The notes below the pieces were generated by a model. The model searched no databases, was not told the origin of the DNA, and saw nothing but the letters and a program-made list of their open reading frames with translations. From Bacteroidia bacterium (GTDB lineage: Bacteria > Bacteroidota > Bacteroidia > J057), in contig JAUIKF010000005.1 in assembly GCA_030430575.1 (NCBI GenBank), positions 62,001 through 126,000 of the forward strand: a stretch of DNA of 64,000 bases, in the 5' to 3' direction. Shown one piece after another: positions 25,976-36,660 of the stretch; position 1 is the stretch's first letter, and every line of letters starts with the position of its first letter. A program made the position numbers and the translations under genes.

Positions 25976-26541
25976 AAAATTCACTTTTTATATTAATGCT
26001 TTTCAGTGTATACAGTTTCTCTTCAATTTTTGGACAGAACAATATGGAAAAAGAAGATTTCTTATTTAAACAGTATGCCTTTTTACTGGAAAGGAGCTTT
26101 AAATTCGATCATGCCAACCCAAAATTTAAATATGAAGCTCAGGCCTATATTGATTCATGTCTTGAGTATAGCAAAGGTATAGAGAAATGGGTTAGCCCAT
26201 TTGCAAATAATGAACGTGGTGGTCCTACTTTACTTCATCCGTACCTTTTTGACAATCAAAATACAAAAGTAATATTGCTTGTTTTAATAAAAGGAGTTGG
26301 TACTCAAAATAAACCAATAGAAAATATTCGATTTGTAATTGGCTCAAAGGTTGATGAAAAATGGAAATTTGAGTTAAGGGAGGGCCTTGTTAGAAGTTTT
26401 GCTTATGAAAATAAGCATCCTGAAATATCAGAGGCTGAAATGTCTTTAAGAGTAATAAGAAATTTAATTGACTGGGGATATATGCCCTTAAAGCGCTTAA
26501 AAATTAAGGATGATTTCTTTGAGAAAAAGTCATGGAAATAA
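25972..26541 (+). CDS. Small exported protein, candidate immunity partner of the RHS tip
   Basis: 189 aa with a signal peptide (MKNSLFILMLFSVYSFSSIFG), so it is exported. The ATG overlaps the preceding stop in an ATGA arrangement. The mature part is helical and lysine/glutamate-rich with no family I recognise. Codon use is strongly AT-rich, like the end of the toxin gene. Position and coupling match immunity genes of polymorphic toxins, and an exported immunity protein would fit a lipase acting on the envelope. The role is inference. Confidence 0.55.
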   Translation: MKNSLFILMLFSVYSFSSIFGQNNMEKEDFLFKQYAFLLERSFKFDHANPKFKYEAQAYIDSCLEYSKGIEKWVSPFANNERGGPTLLHPYLFDNQNTKVILLVLIKGVGTQNKPIENIRFVIGSKVDEKWKFELREGLVRSFAYENKHPEISEAEMSLRVIRNLIDWGYMPLKRLKIKDDFFEKKSWK

Positions 26542-26879
26542 GGCGTTCGTCAGTCGTCAGCAGCAGAGCAGTCGCCAGGCCTCGAAGACTCAGCCTGTCA
26601 TCTGCTCTGCCTTGCTTTCCTCCTTCCTCACCGCGACTCCCAGCCCTGTTCGCTTCGAGGACTCCGCTCCAGTGCTTTCGTCGCGTATATTAATGCTCGC
26701 CTGCGGGTCGTTTCGGGCTTCGAGCTGTTACCTTTTTTGCGGCCACATCCCCAATTTTTCAGAAATTTAGCCTAGTTTTCAGAAGAGAAAGTGAAGGTAT
26801 CCGATTATTCCTGAAAAATAGCGTAATTTCCCTTCTTGAATTTTTATTTTCATTTTTATTTCGATTTTAATTCTCCCCC
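26542..26879. other. 338-bp gap with a GC-rich patch and 9-bp inverted repeat
   Basis: From 26542 to about 26750 the base composition jumps to GC-rich. The patch contains GCAGAGCAG (26563-26571) and its exact complement CTGCTCTGC (26602-26610), plus CCTCGAAGACTC and CTTCGAGGACTCC words reminiscent of the palindromic arrays. The remainder up to 26879 is AT-rich 'ttttattttcatttttattt' and must hold the promoter of the PBP gene. No coding signal is convincing; the open frame here is a read-through of the repeat-like stretch. Confidence 0.5.
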
Positions 26880-29114
26880 TTGGAATCAGAAGACTTCGAC
26901 ATATCAGATGAGAAAAAGCCCAAAGGCCGTGGCTTCAAGATCGCTCGTGCCGTATTCTGGGGGAGTTGTGTATTGGCTTTCCTGTATGGCGCGGTATGGG
27001 TGTTATTTATGCTAAAGGGCATTCCCGTGACGGCTGAGATAGCCTCGCCGACCTCTTTTCTTGCGTCACAAGTCTATAGCGCTGACGGCGTCTTCCTGGG
27101 CCATATCCATCGGGGCGAAAAGCGCGAACCCAAGGACTTGGCGGAGATATCCCCTTATGTCATTCAAGCACTGGTTGCAACGGAGGATAAGCGCTTTTAT
27201 GCCCACCCTGGGATAGACCCTGTGGCCTTACCCGCTATTGCTTATCGGTACTTAGCCAAGGATCAGGTGAGCGGCGCCAGTACGATCAGTATGCAGCTCG
27301 CACGCAATCTCTTTGGCGTCATCGGACGTGACCGATCTGTCAAGCGCAAACTCCGCGAGATCGTGACGGCCATCCGCCTGGAGCGCATGTACACCAAAAG
27401 CGAACTCATCGCCCTTTACCTCAATACCGTCAACATCTACGGCAACTGTTACGGCATAGAGACCGCCGCCTATCGGCTCTTCGGCAAATCTGCCGAAGAG
27501 TTGGAGCTCCAAGAGGCTGCCCTTATCGTGGGGCTGCTCAAAGGCCAGGGTACCTACGATCCACGACGCAGGCCTCAGCTTGCGCTTGAGCGCCGCAATC
27601 TGGTGTTGCAACTGATGGTCGACCAAGACTTGGTTGGGGTCGAGGAAGCGGACAGCGCATACCAGCGTCCGCTGTTGTTAGCGTCAGAGCAAGAAGGCCT
27701 AGAGGTGGCTGACCATGCGCCTTATTTCATGGAAAGACTGCGCCTTTGGTTGCAAAATTGGGGCTCGGAAAACGGCTACGACGTCTATCAGGATGGCCTT
27801 CAAGTGACGACTACCCTGGACATGCGCTTGCAGGCGCACGCAGAGGCAGCCACGGCGGCGCATATGGCACGCTTGCAGAAGGTCTTTGATAGACATATTC
27901 AGGGCAAAGAACCTTGGCGCACTGATCCGGGCATGCTGGATCGCCTCATGCGCCAGTCAGATCGCTACGTCAAAGGCGTAAAAGCGGGGAAAGAGAAATC
28001 GGCGATATACAAAGAATTTGATCAGTCGGTACCTATGCGGGTATTTAGTTGGGAAGGGGAAAAAGATACCACGATGACGCCCATGGATTCGATCAAGTAT
28101 TACAGCCGTTTCTTGGAAACGGGCATGGCCGTTGTCGAACCTGGAACAGGCCATGTCAAGGCATGGGTGGGGGGATTGGACTACGATTATTTCCGCTACG
28201 ATCATGTGGAATTGGGTAAACGCCAGACAGGTTCTACCTTTAAGCCGTTTGTCTACGCTGCAGCCATCGACAATGGCAAAAAACCATGTGACGAGATTCT
28301 CAACCAGCGTCAACCTTTTGACTATAAGGACGGTGAGTTAGGCTGGGCACCCAAAAATGTAGGCAATTCTGTGGGCGGATTGGTCAACCTTAAACTGGCG
28401 TTAAAGTATTCCCTCAACGTCGTCACAGCCCGCCTAACAAAGGAACTAGGCCCGGCCCTTGTCTCTCAGTATGCCCAGCGTATTGGTATACAAACAGAGG
28501 TGCCTCCCTATCCTGCGAGTTGTCTGGGGACTACGGAACTCAATGTCCTTGAAATGACCGGTGCCTACGCCACTTTCGTCAATGGCGGCCAATGGGTAGC
28601 CCCCATATACGTCTCAGAGATTCGCGACCGCGAAGGCAAAGTTGTGTTCAAGGCACATCCCAAGACGCATCTGGCTTTGCCAGATGACGTGGCTTATGCC
28701 ATGACAGAGATGCTCCGAACCGCCGTCGGCAATGTCTACGGCATCCCAGGCGGCCTGAAAAATGCCCAAGGGAAATCCGTCGCTGTCGGCGGCAAGACAG
28801 GCACGACTCAAGACAATTCCGACGGCTGGTTTATGGGCATTACCCCCGAACTGGTTACAGGCATATGGGTAGGCTGTAGTGAACGCAAAATGCGCTTCAG
28901 TACCATGAAATACGGTCAAGGTTCCTACCTCGCCAAGCCGCTATTTGGCAAATTTATGGCAAGGGCTTACGGCGATCCTTCCCTGGGCCTGGGGCAGCGC
29001 TTCTTTCCCAAACCCGATGGCTTTGCCATCGAACTGGACTGCTGGAAGACTAGCAGCAAAAACGCCCGTAGGGCGGCAGAGGCGGAGCCGAAGGGGCTGG
29101 AGGGGTGGGATTGA
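26880..29114 (+). CDS. Penicillin-binding protein 1A (bifunctional transglycosylase/transpeptidase)
   Basis: 744 aa starting at a TTG (26880), with a cytoplasmic tail and one membrane segment at residues 24-46. The GT51 transglycosylase has the catalytic Glu102 in ATEDKRFYAHPG and SGASTISMQLARNLF after it. The transpeptidase carries SxxK at Ser452-Lys455 (TGSTFKP), SxN at 511-513 (KYSLN) and KTG at 639-641 (GGKTGTTQDNSDGW). It polymerises and crosslinks peptidoglycan on the outer face of the inner membrane. It converges with the ABC exporter gene, and stacked terminator-like hairpins lie between them. Confidence 0.93.
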   Translation: MESEDFDISDEKKPKGRGFKIARAVFWGSCVLAFLYGAVWVLFMLKGIPVTAEIASPTSFLASQVYSADGVFLGHIHRGEKREPKDLAEISPYVIQALVATEDKRFYAHPGIDPVALPAIAYRYLAKDQVSGASTISMQLARNLFGVIGRDRSVKRKLREIVTAIRLERMYTKSELIALYLNTVNIYGNCYGIETAAYRLFGKSAEELELQEAALIVGLLKGQGTYDPRRRPQLALERRNLVLQLMVDQDLVGVEEADSAYQRPLLLASEQEGLEVADHAPYFMERLRLWLQNWGSENGYDVYQDGLQVTTTLDMRLQAHAEAATAAHMARLQKVFDRHIQGKEPWRTDPGMLDRLMRQSDRYVKGVKAGKEKSAIYKEFDQSVPMRVFSWEGEKDTTMTPMDSIKYYSRFLETGMAVVEPGTGHVKAWVGGLDYDYFRYDHVELGKRQTGSTFKPFVYAAAIDNGKKPCDEILNQRQPFDYKDGELGWAPKNVGNSVGGLVNLKLALKYSLNVVTARLTKELGPALVSQYAQRIGIQTEVPPYPASCLGTTELNVLEMTGAYATFVNGGQWVAPIYVSEIRDREGKVVFKAHPKTHLALPDDVAYAMTEMLRTAVGNVYGIPGGLKNAQGKSVAVGGKTGTTQDNSDGWFMGITPELVTGIWVGCSERKMRFSTMKYGQGSYLAKPLFGKFMARAYGDPSLGLGQRFFPKPDGFAIELDCWKTSSKNARRAAEAEPKGLEGWD

Positions 29115-29150
29115 GGAAGGTTCAAGTCGTTCAAGGGGTGCCTGTCTTAG

Positions 29151-29170
29151 AAAGTCAATTTTGACTTTTT
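29151..29170 (+). terminator. Candidate terminator of the PBP1A gene
   Basis: AAAGTCAA-TT-TTGACTTT is a perfect 8-bp stem (29151-29158/29161-29168) followed by more T residues, 36 bp after the stop codon. Confidence 0.6.
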
Positions 29171-29173
29171 CTC

Positions 29174-29254
29174 ATTGCGACGGGTTGAAACCCGGTCGCA
29201 ATAATAAAATGACAGGCAAAGAACTATTGCGACTGGGTTTCAACCCGTCGCAAT
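29174..29254. repeat. Paired 29-bp 'ATTGCGACGGGTTGAAACCC' inverted repeat
   Basis: 29174-29202 and 29226-29254 are reverse complements at 28 of 29 positions. Each arm is itself partly palindromic (CGGGTTGAAACCCGG). It is an intergenic repeat of a type seen in many bacteria. Confidence 0.65.
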
Positions 29255-29287
29255 TGGGCAAATTCCTTGAAAGGAATTTGCCCAATT
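29252..29287 (-). terminator. Terminator of the ABC exporter gene
   Basis: A perfect 17-bp stem AATTGGGCAAATTCCTT / AAGGAATTTGCCCAATT with almost no loop (29252-29268/29271-29287). It lies 4 bp beyond the stop of the minus-strand exporter and could also serve the convergent plus-strand gene. Confidence 0.65.
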
Positions 29288-29291
29288 GCCC

Positions 29292-31088
<1,797 letters not shown>

Positions 31089-31164
31089 GGTCTTATGCGT
31101 ATGTTGAAGGGGGTAAAGGTAGAAAAAATCAACAGGATTTTGATTTCTTCCGTATCTTTACAGC

Positions 31165-31695
31165 ATGAAAAAACGCCTGATCGCCCGTATTGTTCTTATC
31201 CTGACTATCGTCCTGGTCAATATCAGTTGTGACCAAGTCTCGAAGTCTGCCGTTCGCAAGCATGTGAAGTCTCATGAGGAGATTCACCTTATCAATGACA
31301 ATTTCATTCTCACCAAAGTAGAAAATACGGGTGCTGCTCTCAGTCTCGGTTCTGACCTTTCGCCAGTCATGAAGTCGATTGTGCTGATCGGCCTGCCTAT
31401 CGCCGCACTGATTGCATTCCTAGGCATGGCTATGGTCAATCAGCAATTAACGATAGGCTTCCTCCTAGGAATCTGTTTCATCGTCGGTGGTGGGATCGGA
31501 AACCTGATCGATCGCATCGCCTACGGCTCTGTGACGGACTTCCTCCACATTGATCTGGGGCTGGTGCGTACAGGCGTGTTTAACATGGCGGATGTATCCA
31601 TCACCTTGGGCGGAATTGCTGTACTGGTGCTGTATGTGCGGGAGAGTCGGAAGAAGAAGCAAATTGAGCCTGCTGAAGAACTAGAACAAGAATGA
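31165..31695 (+). CDS. lspA: Lipoprotein signal peptidase (signal peptidase II)
   Basis: 176 aa with four membrane segments. The catalytic aspartates are visible: Asp125 in GSVTDFLHI and Asp143 in FNMADVSI, with KVENTGAALSLG (residues 51-62) and GNLIDRI completing the family motifs. It cleaves the signal from prolipoproteins in the inner membrane, which fits the lipoproteins in this window. A TATCTTTA -7-like box lies only about 4 bp before the ATG. The stop overlaps the next gene by 4 bp. Confidence 0.95.
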   Translation: MKKRLIARIVLILTIVLVNISCDQVSKSAVRKHVKSHEEIHLINDNFILTKVENTGAALSLGSDLSPVMKSIVLIGLPIAALIAFLGMAMVNQQLTIGFLLGICFIVGGGIGNLIDRIAYGSVTDFLHIDLGLVRTGVFNMADVSITLGGIAVLVLYVRESRKKKQIEPAEELEQE

Positions 31696-32765
31696 GACAC
31701 CTCCTATTTCTGGCAAGTTTCCTGTTTTTTACTCCCCTGTTGGCCAACATGGCCTCCCCCATATTTGCGGAGGGAACACTTGGCGCACAGCCATTTATCA
31801 GTGAATATGTAGATATTGTCAATGAAACGATCCGCATTGTTCCCGATTCACAATTCCAGACGGCAGCATACGACATCGTCTACACAGTGGATGCCAAACA
31901 GGAAGGCACGCAGATTCCCATGCTTTTTTACGCATTGGAATTTAAAGACTACTTCCACATTTGGGTGGATGACAGCATAGTGGAACTTAGGCCAATCCCA
32001 GAACAGTTCATAGACCCTTTTGAGGGATATGACCACGTTTTTGGGGAGGAAGCAGAACTCGCGACGGTTCAATGGCCTGACGGACAAGGCCTCAATGCGC
32101 CCCTTCACACCCTCAAATATTTTGAGATGGATTTGTCCCAAGGTCGCCATACGATTCGCGTGACCTATGAGGCCGATGTCAGGGGAGATAGTTGGGGATG
32201 GGTCAATAGGTATAGTTTTCGGTATTCCCTTTCACCTGCTCAGTATTGGAAGTCTTTTGGGGAGTTAACCATTACGGTAGATAATCGCTCGCATGGCCAA
32301 CAACTCACCACCAACCTAGAATCGCCCCATCGAGGTTCCCTCGATTCTGTCGCGGTTTGGCACTTTTCATACCTCCCAGCAGACATGATCACGATCGAGT
32401 ATGAGCCTGAACTCACTTCATTGGCTACTACACTCATAGCCATAAATCCAGATGGCATGGCAGGAATTGTTTTACTCCTCTTAGCTTGCCTTCACTTGTT
32501 TTTTGTGATTCATTTTCGTAAAAAATTCCCTACCAAGCGTTTTTCTTGGGTGGTAATTGTAGGAGGATTGATCATTCCCTTTCTCGCACTCCTCACTTAT
32601 GTAAAGGCTTATGACTTAATTGATTGGGCGATTGGCCCAGAAGCGAGCGAACAAAACGGCTTATATTCTGTGATGATATTTATCCTCTACCCCATTGCCA
32701 TGCCTATCTATTTGGGGATCATGTGGGGGATAGATTATTTTGTGAAAAGGCAGATAAAGAGGTGA
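31692..32765 (+). CDS. Envelope protein of unknown function, coupled to lspA
   Basis: 357 aa with a signal peptide (MRHLLFLASFLFFTPLLANM), an extracytoplasmic beta-rich domain of about 230 residues, and three C-terminal membrane segments (about residues 250-265, 280-300 and 325-345). The domain has no catalytic motif that I recognise. It overlaps lspA by 4 bp (ATGA), so it is translationally coupled and may be involved in envelope or lipoprotein biology. That is inference. Confidence 0.65.
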   Translation: MRHLLFLASFLFFTPLLANMASPIFAEGTLGAQPFISEYVDIVNETIRIVPDSQFQTAAYDIVYTVDAKQEGTQIPMLFYALEFKDYFHIWVDDSIVELRPIPEQFIDPFEGYDHVFGEEAELATVQWPDGQGLNAPLHTLKYFEMDLSQGRHTIRVTYEADVRGDSWGWVNRYSFRYSLSPAQYWKSFGELTITVDNRSHGQQLTTNLESPHRGSLDSVAVWHFSYLPADMITIEYEPELTSLATTLIAINPDGMAGIVLLLLACLHLFFVIHFRKKFPTKRFSWVVIVGGLIIPFLALLTYVKAYDLIDWAIGPEASEQNGLYSVMIFILYPIAMPIYLGIMWGIDYFVKRQIKR

Positions 32766-32776
32766 AAAATTATTTC

Positions 32777-33799
32777 TCAATCAATAATTAATAATTCCCT
32801 CACCGACTCCAACGCTACCAATTTGGTCGAAACCAGCAATTTGCTATCCCACTTTTTGCGGGGATTTGCCAGTGCACTGAGCAAGATTTTACAGGCATTT
32901 CTGCCCATTTTGCTCCCAGAATCCTTTACATGAGTGATCTGGGGATGTGTAAGGTACGGATAAACCCCATCGCTAATAGCAATCACAGATATATCCTGAG
33001 GAATAGATAGCCCTAAAGTATCAATATGATAAATGCTCTTTGCGAGCAATTCATCTGACATGGCAAAGAGTGCCGTGAGCTTTTTGTTGTGATTGAGGAT
33101 AGGAGGGAGGATGAAATCGAGGTCAACGCTTTTGTCTACAGAAATAATGTTTTCCCTCAATAGGGGAAGCTGGTGTTCTCTCATGGCTTTTTCATACCCT
33201 GAAATCCTTTCTTGAGAGATGCTGAAATTGGGATTCCCAAATATGCCCAGGATATGCCTATGCCCGTTCTGGATCAAGGTAGAAATAGCTTGGTAGCTCG
33301 CTTCTTCGCTATCAATCGTCACGGATGGGAACTGGTCATTTTCTATAGCTTTATCCAACAATACACATTTTATGTCAGCTCGTGCAAGGGGGGACAAATG
33401 GTCCAGGTTATAGGTCTCTTTGGACACAGAAATCATGACACCAGCCACTGCCCAGCGGAGACATTGCTTGATGATCTCTTTTTCCTTTTTGTAGCTGTCG
33501 TTGGATTGGAAAATGATCAGAGAGTATTTGGAGGAGGCGATAGTTTTGTTAATGCCGCGAATCAAATTCGGGGTGAAAAACATATTGATCTCTGGTACAA
33601 TCAGTGCGATCAGTCCCGAGTGCTGATTCCTAAAAAACCGCGCATGGATATTGGTGGTGTAGTTAAACTCTTCTGCTGCGTCCTTTACCCGCTTTTTGGT
33701 CGCATCGCTGATGTCTGGGTGATCTGATAAAGCCCTTGAAACAGTGGAGGTTGAGAGGCTTAATAATTGGGCCAAATCCTTGATTGTCATTCTTTTCAT
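32777..33799 (-). CDS. LacI family transcriptional regulator
   Basis: About 340 aa from the ATG at 33799 (MKRMTIKDLAQLLSLSTSTV). The helix-turn-helix is at the N-terminus, then a periplasmic-binding-protein-like sensor domain (LIALIVPEINMFFTPNLIRG near 61-80). The frame is open to 33853, but those codons would contain the promoter. It is divergent from the TonB receptor, transporter and glycosidase genes and probably controls them in response to a sugar. A strong palindrome overlaps its own -33 region, implying autorepression. Confidence 0.9.
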   Translation of the reverse strand: MKRMTIKDLAQLLSLSTSTVSRALSDHPDISDATKKRVKDAAEEFNYTTNIHARFFRNQHSGLIALIVPEINMFFTPNLIRGINKTIASSKYSLIIFQSNDSYKKEKEIIKQCLRWAVAGVMISVSKETYNLDHLSPLARADIKCVLLDKAIENDQFPSVTIDSEEASYQAISTLIQNGHRHILGIFGNPNFSISQERISGYEKAMREHQLPLLRENIISVDKSVDLDFILPPILNHNKKLTALFAMSDELLAKSIYHIDTLGLSIPQDISVIAISDGVYPYLTHPQITHVKDSGSKMGRNACKILLSALANPRKKWDSKLLVSTKLVALESVRELLIID

Positions 33800-33823
33800 C
33801 AAGGGAAAGTTAAGCATTTGTGA

Positions 33824-33853
33824 AAAAGTTACCAACAGCAATCTGTCCCGCAA
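33824..33853 (-). promoter_or_regulatory. Promoter of the lacI-type gene
   Basis: On the minus strand a TTG (33851-33853) and TAACTTTT (33824-33831, one mismatch to TAnnTTTG) are separated by 19 bp. The TTG lies inside the palindromic operator. The start codon at 33799 follows 24 bp later. Confidence 0.6.
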
Positions 33854-33863
33854 CCGATTGCGG
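33848..33863. promoter_or_regulatory. Candidate LacI-family operator 1
   Basis: CCGCAACCGATTGCGG is a 16-bp near-perfect palindrome centred on CG, the usual centre of LacI-family sites. Fourteen of sixteen positions are symmetric. It overlaps the -33 box of the regulator's own promoter and lies 98 bp upstream of the TonB receptor gene. Confidence 0.65.
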
Positions 33864-33907
33864 AACGACCACTATTGCGAACAGGGAAAAAAAGGGATAG
33901 CATTACG

Positions 33908-33915
33908 AAACGTTT
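33908..33915. promoter_or_regulatory. Candidate LacI-family operator 2
   Basis: AAACGTTT is a perfect 8-bp palindrome with a central CG, within CGAAACGTTTTTT, 46 bp before the TonB receptor start. It is short, so chance is possible. Its position fits repression of the receptor. Confidence 0.35.
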
Positions 33916-33960
33916 TTTGAAGCCTTCAACCAAATAATCAATCAAACTAAACAATTCAAC

Positions 33961-36588
33961 ATGAAAAATTTCATACTTACTATTTGCTTGATGCTATTGC
34001 TTTCCTTGGTGTCAAATGTAGTGGCCCAAAGTGTCACCATTTCTGGAACGGTGACAGATGATAGTGGCGACGCTTTGTCTGGCGCAACTGTCGTCGTAGA
34101 AGTCGAAGGGGCTTCACGCGCTGGCACATTCACTGACGAGGAAGGAAAATACCAATTGGGCGTTGACATTCCAGTGCCTTTTACCCTGATGGTCACTTAC
34201 ATTGGCTATTCACCAGCTGAAAAAGAGATTGACCAGACAGGCGAAGTCAAGGCAGACTTTTCCCTCTCATCTGATGCCTTGGGCTTGGATGAAGTTGTCG
34301 TTACGGGGGTTGTAAATCCTCGTTCCAAACTGAATTCCAGTGTGTCTATTACCACCCTGAAACCAGAAGGAATCAACCAATCCTCACCACGTACCACGGC
34401 GGAGATTCTCCGAACCATCCCGGGTATTCGCTCGGAAGCTTCTGGCGGTGACGGAAATACCAATATCACGGTGCGCGGGGTGCCTATCTCAGCGGGTGGG
34501 TCTAAGTACCTCCAGTTGCAAGAAGACGGCTTGCCTGTCTTTCTTTTTGGAGATATGGCCTTTGCGACTTCAGATATATTCTTGCGTACAGACGCCAATC
34601 TTGCGCGCGTAGAGGCGATTAGAGGTGGAGCAGCCTCCACGATGGCGACCAACTCACCCGCAGGGATCATCAACTTTATCAGCAAGACTGGTGCAGTAGA
34701 AGGGGGAAGTGTGGCTACGACCTTTGGCTTAGATTACAATTCTCTACGGACAGATTTTGACTATGGTAGCCCACTTGGCAATGGCGTGAGCTTCCACATC
34801 GGCGGATTCCTGCGTTCTGGCGAAGGTCCTCGCCACACAGGCTATACCGCCAATAGCGGCGGCCAGCTCAAAGCCAATTTGACCAAGACCTTCAAAAACG
34901 GCTATGCCCGTGTTTACCTAAAACACCTCAACGACCGCACTGCTGCATACATGCCCATGCCTATCCAAGTATCTGGCACCAATGCCAATCCTACTTGGGA
35001 ATCTATTGATGGATTTAGTGCTACCCAAGGAACGCCACATAGTGTGTATTTGCAATCCAATTTTGGGTTAGGAGCTGACGGCGAGCGCCGTAGGGTAGAT
35101 GTGGCAGATGGCCTACACCCTAAATCCAATTCTGTAGGGGCAGAGTTTTCATTTGATTTGGGCGATGGATGGAATATCCAGAACCGTTCAAGGCTTTCTT
35201 CCAATTCAGGCAGATTTTTGGCCCCTTTCACCGCTTCTGTGGGTACTACGCAAGCGATGGTAGATGCCGTAGCTACTGCTACTGGCAGAGACTTGACAGG
35301 TGCTACCCTGACCTATGCACATGATGGAGCACCTTATACAGGCGAGTTGTCACAGGTCATCCACATGTTTGATACAGAACTCAAGAATTTTGACAACCTC
35401 GTCAGCGACACTAAGCTTTCCAAGACATTCGATAATGTGACGGTAAATGCAGGATTCTTCAAAGCGCAGCAAAACGTCAACATGGCCTGGCTGTGGAACT
35501 CTTATTTGATGGAGGTAAAAGGAGAAAACGCGGGCTTGATCAATATCATGACGGCTGATTCCATGCATATCAGCGAAAGCGGTCAATTTGCTTACGGTGT
35601 GCCTGTATGGGGCAATTGCTGTCAAGTCGAGTTCAATTCTAAATATAATTTGAGTGCCCCTTATGCTTCTATCTCTGTAGAAGCCAACGAAAACCTCAGC
35701 ATTGATGCCAGCTTCCGTTATGACATGGGAAGAGTTACAGGCGTAGGCGCTGGCGGTGCGCAAGCTACGTTAGATGTAAATAATGATGGCATTATTTCTC
35801 CCATTGAAGAGAGCGTTTCTGTTGTGAATTTAGCGCAAAAGAACCCTGTGAATTACGACTATAGCTATGCATCTTATTCTGTAGGGGCCAATTACAAATT
35901 GAGCAGTGACCAGGCCATATTCGTGCGCTACAGCCACGGGGGATCTGCCAAAGCTGACAGGGCGATCTTCCCATCTGGTTCTTACCTTTCTTTGGGCAAC
36001 CCTAAAGACCTACTGGATCAGGCAGAATTAGGATGGAAGAAAAAGTTCAAGACAGGCGGTCTTTTTGTGACGGCATTCTATGCAGGGACTACTGAAGAAG
36101 GGGGATTTGAGGCAACTACGCAAATGGTCATCGAAAATGATTACCAAGCTTTGGGATTGGAAGTAGAAGGCGCATTTGACTTTGGCGATTTCCAAGTAAG
36201 AGGGGCATTGACCTACACCAACGCAGAAATCACTTCCGGAGACAATATGGGCAACACGCCAAGAAGGCAGCCAGACTTGATGTACAACCTGATTCCTGCC
36301 TATACCTTTGGCGACCATTCCATAGGCTTGAGCTTCATCGGCCAGACTGATGCTTTCGCCCAAGACGACAATATGCTCGTCATGCCTGGCTACACCATTG
36401 TCAACGGTTTTGTCAATATTGGCATTACCAAAGGCTTGTCGCTTTCCCTCAATGCCAATAACCTATTGGACACCATCGGAATCACCGAGTCTGAAGAGGG
36501 CGCCATTACCGAAGGACAAATCAACTATATCCGTGCACGTTCTATCACTGGAAGGTCTATTTCTGGAACGATACGCTATACTTTCTAG
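33961..36588 (+). CDS. TonB-dependent receptor of the sugar locus
   Basis: 875 aa with a signal peptide (MKNFILTICLMLLLSLVSNVVAQ). A carboxypeptidase-regulatory-like domain spans about 23-105 (GTVTDDSGDALSGATVVVEV). The plug domain follows from LDEVVVTGVVNPRSK (EILRTIPGIRSE, then NITVRGVPISAGGSKYL). The remaining 600 residues are a beta-barrel ending in ISGTIRYTF with a terminal Phe. It imports a ligand across the outer membrane using TonB. No SusD partner is adjacent, unlike polysaccharide loci, so a small sugar is likely. Confidence 0.92.
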   Translation: MKNFILTICLMLLLSLVSNVVAQSVTISGTVTDDSGDALSGATVVVEVEGASRAGTFTDEEGKYQLGVDIPVPFTLMVTYIGYSPAEKEIDQTGEVKADFSLSSDALGLDEVVVTGVVNPRSKLNSSVSITTLKPEGINQSSPRTTAEILRTIPGIRSEASGGDGNTNITVRGVPISAGGSKYLQLQEDGLPVFLFGDMAFATSDIFLRTDANLARVEAIRGGAASTMATNSPAGIINFISKTGAVEGGSVATTFGLDYNSLRTDFDYGSPLGNGVSFHIGGFLRSGEGPRHTGYTANSGGQLKANLTKTFKNGYARVYLKHLNDRTAAYMPMPIQVSGTNANPTWESIDGFSATQGTPHSVYLQSNFGLGADGERRRVDVADGLHPKSNSVGAEFSFDLGDGWNIQNRSRLSSNSGRFLAPFTASVGTTQAMVDAVATATGRDLTGATLTYAHDGAPYTGELSQVIHMFDTELKNFDNLVSDTKLSKTFDNVTVNAGFFKAQQNVNMAWLWNSYLMEVKGENAGLINIMTADSMHISESGQFAYGVPVWGNCCQVEFNSKYNLSAPYASISVEANENLSIDASFRYDMGRVTGVGAGGAQATLDVNNDGIISPIEESVSVVNLAQKNPVNYDYSYASYSVGANYKLSSDQAIFVRYSHGGSAKADRAIFPSGSYLSLGNPKDLLDQAELGWKKKFKTGGLFVTAFYAGTTEEGGFEATTQMVIENDYQALGLEVEGAFDFGDFQVRGALTYTNAEITSGDNMGNTPRRQPDLMYNLIPAYTFGDHSIGLSFIGQTDAFAQDDNMLVMPGYTIVNGFVNIGITKGLSLSLNANNLLDTIGITESEEGAITEGQINYIRARSITGRSISGTIRYTF

Positions 36589-36660
36589 ATAATTATTTTA
36601 GGTTTGATGGGAAGGGGGGGAAATCCCCCTTCTTTTATTCCTTCATTAAATTACAATATC

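Noticed and set aside
26510-26770. Open frame after the immunity candidate
   Set aside because: It reads through a GC-rich repeat-like patch in a frame other than the gene's; composition and residues look non-coding.
33800-33853. Upstream Met of the LacI-type regulator
   Set aside because: These codons would overlap the regulator's own promoter; the helix-turn-helix normally starts at the N-terminus, as it does from 33799.
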